A stretch of DNA of 64,000 nt from MH13 sp042140245 (GTDB lineage: Bacteria; Pseudomonadota; Alphaproteobacteria; Rhizobiales; MH13): contig NZ_CP159483.1 in assembly GCF_042140245.1 (NCBI RefSeq), positions 1,240,001 to 1,304,000 of the forward strand, read 5' to 3'. The translations under genes and the position numbers were made by a program. The notes under the pieces were generated by a model. It was not told the DNA's origin. It worked only from the letters and a program-made list of their open reading frames with translations, and did not search any database. Below are positions 60,201 to 64,000 of the stretch, in pieces (the stretch's first letter is position 1; each line of letters opens with the position of its first letter).

Positions 60201-60252
60201 CACTGCTATCAAGAAGCAGTGCATTTCGGCGGACGACAAACCATCCGCCGAA
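60201..60252 (-). terminator. Two tandem hairpins downstream of znuA
   Basis: TTCGGCGGA with TCCGCCGAA (60225-60252, ten-base loop) and CACTGCT with AGCAGTG (60201-60221) are adjacent perfect stems between the znuA end and the COG0523 promoter. They probably end znuA transcription and insulate the next promoter; no clear T-run is present. Confidence 0.5.
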
Positions 60253-60271
60253 CGTTGTTTCTCACTGATTT

Positions 60272-61462
60272 CTAGAGACACTCTGACAGAGTTCTGGCGA
60301 TCCCTCGAATCACTTTGGGGTATAAACCAGCGCCAGGTTCAAAGGCTGAGCCAAGAGGATCGATCACGCCCGTTGTCGCGTCTGTTCCATCGAGAACGGT
60401 TGCTACCAAACCAGGGTTATATTGTGGTTCGGACAGGACGCAGTCAACGCTTTCATCCCGAATGCGCGCTTGAATCTCCGCGATACGTGCAGGGCTTGGA
60501 TCGGCGGCGTCTCCTAGTGAGATGGCCCCAGAAGCAGGGAAGTCGTACGCAACCTCAAAGTACTGGTAGGCGTCATGGAAGACAATGAAGCTGCCGCCGC
60601 GTACCGGATCAAGCATGTCACTGACCTCCGCGTTTAGCGCTTCAAGTTCCTCGATCCCGGCCGCTGCATTGGCAAAGTAGGCGCCAGCATTATCCGGGTC
60701 GGTGGCAGACAGTTGCGCCGCGATAACGTTCAACCAAGTCGCTGCATTCTGCGGTGACAACCATGCGTGCGGATCGTGCTCGCCATGTGCATGGCCATCG
60801 TGATCATGGTCATCATGCGCGTGCTCTTCGCCATGGTCGTGATCATGGTCATCGTGCGCATGCTCTTCGCCATGGTCGTGATCATGGTCATCGTGCGCAT
60901 GCTCTTCGCCATGGTCGTGATCATGGTCATCGTGCGCATGCTCTTCGCCATGGTCGTGATCATGGTCATCGTGCGCATGCTCTTCGCCATGGTCGTGATC
61001 ATGGTCATCATGCGCATGCTCTTCGCCATGGTCGTGATCATGGTCATCATGCGCGTGCTCTTCGCCATGGCCATGTTCATGGTCACCATGGCTGTGTGCC
61101 TCAAACAATGCGTTCTCGCGGAAGTCGAGTAGTTCGATCCCATCCACCTCCAATAGCTCAGTAACCACAGCTCCACTTGCCAGCGTTTCGACTGTGTCTT
61201 TGAGCCATGGTGAGAGATCTTCCCCCATCCAGAATACCAAATCCGCTTCTTGCAGCGCAGATGCCTCGGATGGTCGCAAGTTATACGAGTGTGGTGATGC
61301 ACCGGCCGGAATAACAAGGTTTGGCGTGCCAACACCATCCATCACGCGAGCCACCAACGAGTGGATGGGCGCAATGTCCGCAGCGACATTTGGGACATCA
61401 GCAGACGCGAGCGTCGTGCTGCTCAACAATACAGCGGCAACGGATAACGAGAGACGCGACAT
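60272..61462 (-). CDS. znuA: Zinc ABC transporter substrate-binding protein with expanded His-rich loop
   Basis: A 396-residue ZnuA/TroA-type receptor (usually ~310). Signal peptide about residues 1-21 (ending LASA). Zinc ligands include the His in ASPHSYNLRPS, the HDPHAWLSPQNAATW segment and the FHDAYQYFEVAYDF His. Between strands 3 and 4 (about residues 120-225) lies an acidic His-rich loop made of seven tandem copies of GEEHAHDDHDHDH. This loop is thought to capture or sense zinc. It is divergent from zur with two Zur boxes between. Confidence 0.9.
   Translation of the reverse strand: MSRLSLSVAAVLLSSTTLASADVPNVAADIAPIHSLVARVMDGVGTPNLVIPAGASPHSYNLRPSEASALQEADLVFWMGEDLSPWLKDTVETLASGAVVTELLEVDGIELLDFRENALFEAHSHGDHEHGHGEEHAHDDHDHDHGEEHAHDDHDHDHGEEHAHDDHDHDHGEEHAHDDHDHDHGEEHAHDDHDHDHGEEHAHDDHDHDHGEEHAHDDHDHDGHAHGEHDPHAWLSPQNAATWLNVIAAQLSATDPDNAGAYFANAAAGIEELEALNAEVSDMLDPVRGGSFIVFHDAYQYFEVAYDFPASGAISLGDAADPSPARIAEIQARIRDESVDCVLSEPQYNPGLVATVLDGTDATTGVIDPLGSAFEPGAGLYPKVIRGIARTLSECL
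60823..61085. repeat. 39-base tandem repeat inside znuA
   Basis: Six full and one partial unit of 39 bases start at 60823, 60862, 60901, 60940, 60979, 61018 and 61057. They encode the 13-residue His/Asp/Glu unit of the ZnuA loop. The copies differ only at a few silent sites (for example GTGCGCAT against ATGCGCGT), so the array is young or kept uniform by slippage or conversion. Confidence 0.9.
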
Positions 61463-61479
61463 GGACTTTCAAACCTCTA

Positions 61480-61494
61480 TGTGATTTTATAACA
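61480..61494. promoter_or_regulatory. Zur box TGTGAT-TTT-ATAACA
   Basis: One mismatch to the symmetric site at 60116; 18 bases upstream of znuA. Likely zinc-dependent repression. Confidence 0.65.
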
Positions 61495-61510
61495 GAAGCG
61501 TTGAATTATC

Positions 61511-61525
61511 TGATATGAAATAACA
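61511..61525. promoter_or_regulatory. Zur box TGATAT-GAA-ATAACA
   Basis: The third copy of the motif abuts the zur ATG (the final A is the start codon's A). It suggests autoregulation of zur and znuCB. Confidence 0.55.
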
Positions 61526-62043
61526 TGACAAGCCCAACTGCCGAAGTTGCCGCCGAAGGCGACGAGATGATCGGTTTCTCGCACCATGATCACACCCATT
61601 GCGTAGTGGCTGCACTTGAAACTGCGGAAAACTACTGTGCGGAGCACGGCCTGCGCTTTACACCGGTTCGCCGCAAGGTTCTGGAGCTTTTGCTGCAAGA
61701 GCACCGTGCTTTGGGAGCTTATGTCATCCTCGAGCTTCTGGGAAAAGCCGGGTTTGGCTCTCAACCACCAGTGGCCTACCGCGCGCTCGACTTTCTCACG
61801 GAGCACGGCTTTGCCCACAAAATCGAGCGGCTCAATGCTTTTATAGCTTGTTCCCACCCTGGCGAGAAGCACTCGCCCGCGTTCATGATTTGCCGACTAT
61901 GCGGCGCCGTTGCCGAAGCACACGCAGCACCGGCCAAAGGCGTTTTGGGGGCGGCCGCAAAGTCAGCTGGTTTTCGTATCGAGAGGACCGTTGTCGAAGC
62001 GGAGGGCATTTGTCCTGCCTGCGTGAACCTTGGTCAGTCATGA
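61525..62043 (+). CDS. zur: Zur, Fur-family zinc uptake regulator
   Basis: A 172-residue Fur-family repressor. Winged helix FTPVRRKVLELLLQEHRALGAYVILELL then VAYRALDFLTEHGFAHKIERL. Zn ligands include the paired CRLC (HSPAFMICRLCGAV) and the final ICPACVNL cysteines (structural site), plus an N-terminal HHDHTHC. It overlaps znuC by four bases and is divergent from znuA, placing it at the head of the zur-znuCB operon. With zinc bound it should block all three boxes. Confidence 0.9.
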   Translation: MTSPTAEVAAEGDEMIGFSHHDHTHCVVAALETAENYCAEHGLRFTPVRRKVLELLLQEHRALGAYVILELLGKAGFGSQPPVAYRALDFLTEHGFAHKIERLNAFIACSHPGEKHSPAFMICRLCGAVAEAHAAPAKGVLGAAAKSAGFRIERTVVEAEGICPACVNLGQS

Positions 62044-62795
62044 GTTTGATCAGCGTACAGGATCTTAGCGTCGCTTATGGCGCTAGCACTGTTCTGCGTG
62101 GTGTTCGGCTGAACGTTGAACCTGCAGAGATTGTCACAATCGTTGGACCGAACGGTTCGGGTAAGACAACTTTGCTACGTGCGATGATCGGCGCTATTGC
62201 CCCATCAAAAGGCAGCATTGTGCGACGCCACGGTTTGCGGATTGGCTATGTGCCACAGAAGCTGCACATCGACAAAACCTTACCCATAACTGTGGAGCGA
62301 TTTCTACGCCTGACGGACAAAATCGCAAAGGCCGAGTGCATCCAAGCACTCAAACAAGCTGGCGTTCCTAATCTGCTCAACCGCCAGATGTCGCAACTTT
62401 CTGGGGGCCAGTTTCAACGCGTACTTTTAGCACGCGCGCTGACCGGTAGGCCAGATGTGCTGCTACTTGATGAGGCGACGCAAGGTCTTGATCAATCCGG
62501 CTCAGCGGCTTTTTACAAGCAGATCGAGGCCGTACGAAACACGACCGGCTGTGCTGTCGTTATGATCAGTCATGAACTGCATGTGGTCATGAGCGCCTCG
62601 GATCGGGTCATTTGCCTCAACGGGCATATCTGCTGCGAAGGAACACCTGCGATGGTCGCCTCAGCACCAGAATATCGCGCGTTGTTTGGGTCAGGAACGG
62701 CAGGCGCACTTGCGCTTTATCAGCACAACCATGATCACAGCCACGACGACGAACACGACCATTCTGGTCCCATCGAGCGCGAGGCTGCCGAGTAA
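62040..62795 (+). CDS. znuC: Zinc ABC transporter ATP-binding protein
   Basis: A 251-residue ABC ATPase: Walker A GPNGSGKT, Q-loop YVPQKLHIDKT (ZnuC type), signature LSGGQFQR, Walker B VLLLDEATQGLD and switch ISHELH. The tail HNHDHSHDDEHDHSG is a His-rich extension like that of ZnuC proteins. ATG 62040 overlaps the zur stop (ATGA). It drives ZnuB. Confidence 0.9.
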   Translation: MSLISVQDLSVAYGASTVLRGVRLNVEPAEIVTIVGPNGSGKTTLLRAMIGAIAPSKGSIVRRHGLRIGYVPQKLHIDKTLPITVERFLRLTDKIAKAECIQALKQAGVPNLLNRQMSQLSGGQFQRVLLARALTGRPDVLLLDEATQGLDQSGSAAFYKQIEAVRNTTGCAVVMISHELHVVMSASDRVICLNGHICCEGTPAMVASAPEYRALFGSGTAGALALYQHNHDHSHDDEHDHSGPIEREAAE

Positions 62796-63601
62796 TGCTT
62801 GATGACTTTATGGTCCGTGCGACGCTTGCTGGTATCGGTGTAGCGCTTGCCGCTGCGCCGCTTGGATGCTTCATCGTTTGGCGCCGTATGGCCTATTTTG
62901 GTGACGCAACAGCCCATGCTGCCGTGCTAGGTGTTGCATTGTCTCTTGCTCTGGACATGTCGATCTTTTTGGGCACAGTTGCAGTCTCTTTAGTGATGGC
63001 CGCCACCGTCACACTGCTCTCCCAAAGAAGCTACGCCATGGATACACTGCTAGGAGTGATGGCGCATTCCGCTCTGGCATTTGGCTTAGTAGCAGTGTCC
63101 TTTTTATCGGGCATTCGCATAGACCTTATGGCCTATCTGTTTGGTGATATTCTCGCGGTCTCGCGAACTGACTTGGCTGTGATCTGGTGTGGTGCTGCTC
63201 TCGTTGTCGCATTAACTGCTTGGCGTTGGTCGGCTCTATTAACTTCGACGTTGAACGAAGAACTTGCCTATGCCAGCGGTATGGATCCCAGACGCGAGCA
63301 AATGGTACTAACGCTATGTCTTGCCATCACCGTTGCTGTGGCAATCAAAGTTGTTGGCGTGCTCCTCATTGCGGCGATGCTCATCATCCCCGCTGCTGCG
63401 GCACGTACCCTGTCCCGGACCCCTGAAGCTATGGCGATGTTTGCTGCAGCCATTGGTGGATTGTCCGCCATTTTGGGGTTACGAAGCGCTTACATACTCG
63501 ACACCCCTGCTGGGCCCACGGTCGTGTGTGTGGCGGCGCTGTGTTTTGTTGGCTTGGGTCTGTTCAGCGCGGTTAGCGAACCTAAAAACAGACACCCATA
63601 G
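62795..63601 (+). CDS. znuB: Zinc ABC transporter permease
   Basis: A 268-residue ABC-3 family permease with about eight helices: ATLAGIGVALAAAPLGCFIVWRRMAYFGDATAHAAVLGVAL, the LFGDILAVSRTDL loop and VKVVGVLLIAAMLIIPAAAARTL. The ATG overlaps the znuC stop (TAATG). Last gene of zur-znuC-znuB. Confidence 0.9.
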   Translation: MLDDFMVRATLAGIGVALAAAPLGCFIVWRRMAYFGDATAHAAVLGVALSLALDMSIFLGTVAVSLVMAATVTLLSQRSYAMDTLLGVMAHSALAFGLVAVSFLSGIRIDLMAYLFGDILAVSRTDLAVIWCGAALVVALTAWRWSALLTSTLNEELAYASGMDPRREQMVLTLCLAITVAVAIKVVGVLLIAAMLIIPAAAARTLSRTPEAMAMFAAAIGGLSAILGLRSAYILDTPAGPTVVCVAALCFVGLGLFSAVSEPKNRHP

Positions 63602-64000
63602 CGCGAAGCATATGTCCGCTATGGGGATTGATCGGCCTTTAGCACTGGGCCGCTTCAGACGAGTTTCTCAGCCGCCCCTGTTGCCCCTTGCCGAGTTGAC
63701 ATTCGCCAGGCTCAGGCTTTGGTTTGAAACAGTAGCTGCTGATATCGTTGGTTGCGTGCCCCCGCAACCATCTCGTTCAAGATAACCTATATAAATCAGT
63801 ATTTTAGCTAGACGGCTGATGGTGCCCAGAATCGCAATTCAACAAAATCAATTACTTAGCTTTGCAGGTACAAATCACCCGCAACCAACCCACAATGACA
63901 TTTTGTTCAGACCGCGATGCCGGGCCATCATCCGCCGGATGTTGGATTTCAAGATCAGCGACGGCGTATGGCCTCCAAACTTATGCTGCGAGTTGGGTGT
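63602..64000. other. Window end without a convincing complete gene
   Basis: About 400 bases with no complete gene. On the minus strand a frame is open from the window edge (position 64000) to about 63890 and reads SQHKFGGHTPSLILKSNIRRM then ARHRGLNKMSLWVGCG before a stop, so the C-terminal end of a gene starting outside the window is possible. I do not recognise it. Confidence 0.35.
63749..63770. terminator. Hairpin TGGTTGCG-TGCCCC-CGCAACCA
   Basis: Perfect eight-pair stem with six-base loop, about 150 bases after znuB. Possible transcript end. The right half alone also resembles a tRNA-fMet 3' end, but the symmetry explains it better. Confidence 0.45.

Noticed and set aside
60780..61085. 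CRISPR array
   Set aside because: The regular 39-base units have no spacers and encode protein; no other spaced repeats were seen in the window.
60754..61164. Long His/Arg- and Met/Val-rich frames on the + strand
   Set aside because: They are by-products of the 39-base repeat that encodes the ZnuA His-rich loop on the minus strand.
63757..63770. TGCCCCCGCAACCA resembling the 3' end of tRNA-fMet, possible attachment site
   Set aside because: The bases are the right half of a perfect inverted repeat (63749-63770) and the tRNA T-loop sequence is absent upstream, so a simple hairpin explains it.
63321..63785. A frame of about 150 codons overlapping znuB and extending beyond it
   Set aside because: Out of frame with znuB, rich in Pro/Arg/Ser, no family signal.
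1..64000. rRNA, tRNA or complete insertion sequences
   Set aside because: No recognisable rRNA blocks, tRNA cloverleaf or transposase with terminal inverted repeats were seen when reading both strands by eye; short tRNAs could be missed without a scan.

Overview
The window looks like chromosome of an alphaproteobacterium, probably a marine or soil member of Rhodobacterales or Hyphomicrobiales. The grounds are moderately high GC, many LysR, TetR, AraC and MerR regulators, many ABC uptake systems, DUF1344 proteins, an arginase plus ornithine cyclodeaminase pathway followed by a decayed putA, and a cobalamin riboswitch with a btu operon. No rRNA or tRNA gene, CRISPR array or complete insertion sequence was seen. 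Assignment is from memory of protein families; no search was run.

Layout. (1) 1-4170: a + strand sugar-acid operon (end of a sugar-binding protein, NTF2-like protein, SMP-30 lactonase, 2-hydroxyacid dehydrogenase, SDR, fumarylacetoacetate hydrolase), resembling the non-phosphorylating L-fucose-type route. (2) 4301-6392: LysR, a DUF2798 membrane protein and an aldo/keto reductase. (3) 6497-18301: an amino-acid uptake and catabolism block with LysR, an aspartoacylase-like deacylase, a polar amino acid ABC transporter, an aminotransferase, two ornithine cyclodeaminase family proteins, an unrecognised PLP enzyme, an Lrp regulator, arginase, and a frameshifted and truncated putA. (4) 18553-24893: two secreted DUF1344 proteins, a TetR and an RND efflux pump, with three CTGAA-N5-TTCAG palindromes. 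(5) 24954-30457: TetR, a reductase/GST pair, a DUF2938 protein, an MFS transporter and a GlxA-type regulator. (6) 30865-37559: a BMP-type (nucleoside-like) ABC importer in one operon with a 2-oxoglutarate/Fe(II) oxygenase, a VOC protein and an isochorismatase-like hydrolase. (7) 37560-46216: a lower-GC accessory stretch of small regulators and stress genes with at least two pseudogenes and many copies of a short intergenic repeat. (8) 46582-50059: three secreted proteins of unknown function in one operon. (9) 50210-57646: GNAT, an integrase fragment, a methyltransferase, an adenosylcobalamin riboswitch, DUF1636 plus btuFCD, then a stand-alone sufC-sufB pair. (10) 58241-63601: a zinc-starvation regulon (DUF1826, COG0523/CobW GTPase, His-rich znuA, zur, znuC, znuB) with three matching Zur-box palindromes.

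How the parts work together. The arginine block is read as: uptake, possible deacylation, arginase to ornithine, cyclodeaminase to proline. The next enzyme, PutA, is broken in place, so proline oxidation must be done by another copy or not at all. The zinc block pairs high-affinity uptake with a COG0523 metallochaperone under one Zur motif. The B12 block pairs uptake with Fe-S related genes (DUF1636, SufBC).

The best candidates for undescribed biology are the secreted triad at 46582-50059, the catabolic block at 7489-15038 with its unassigned PLP enzyme, and the SufCB pair next to the cobalamin operon.
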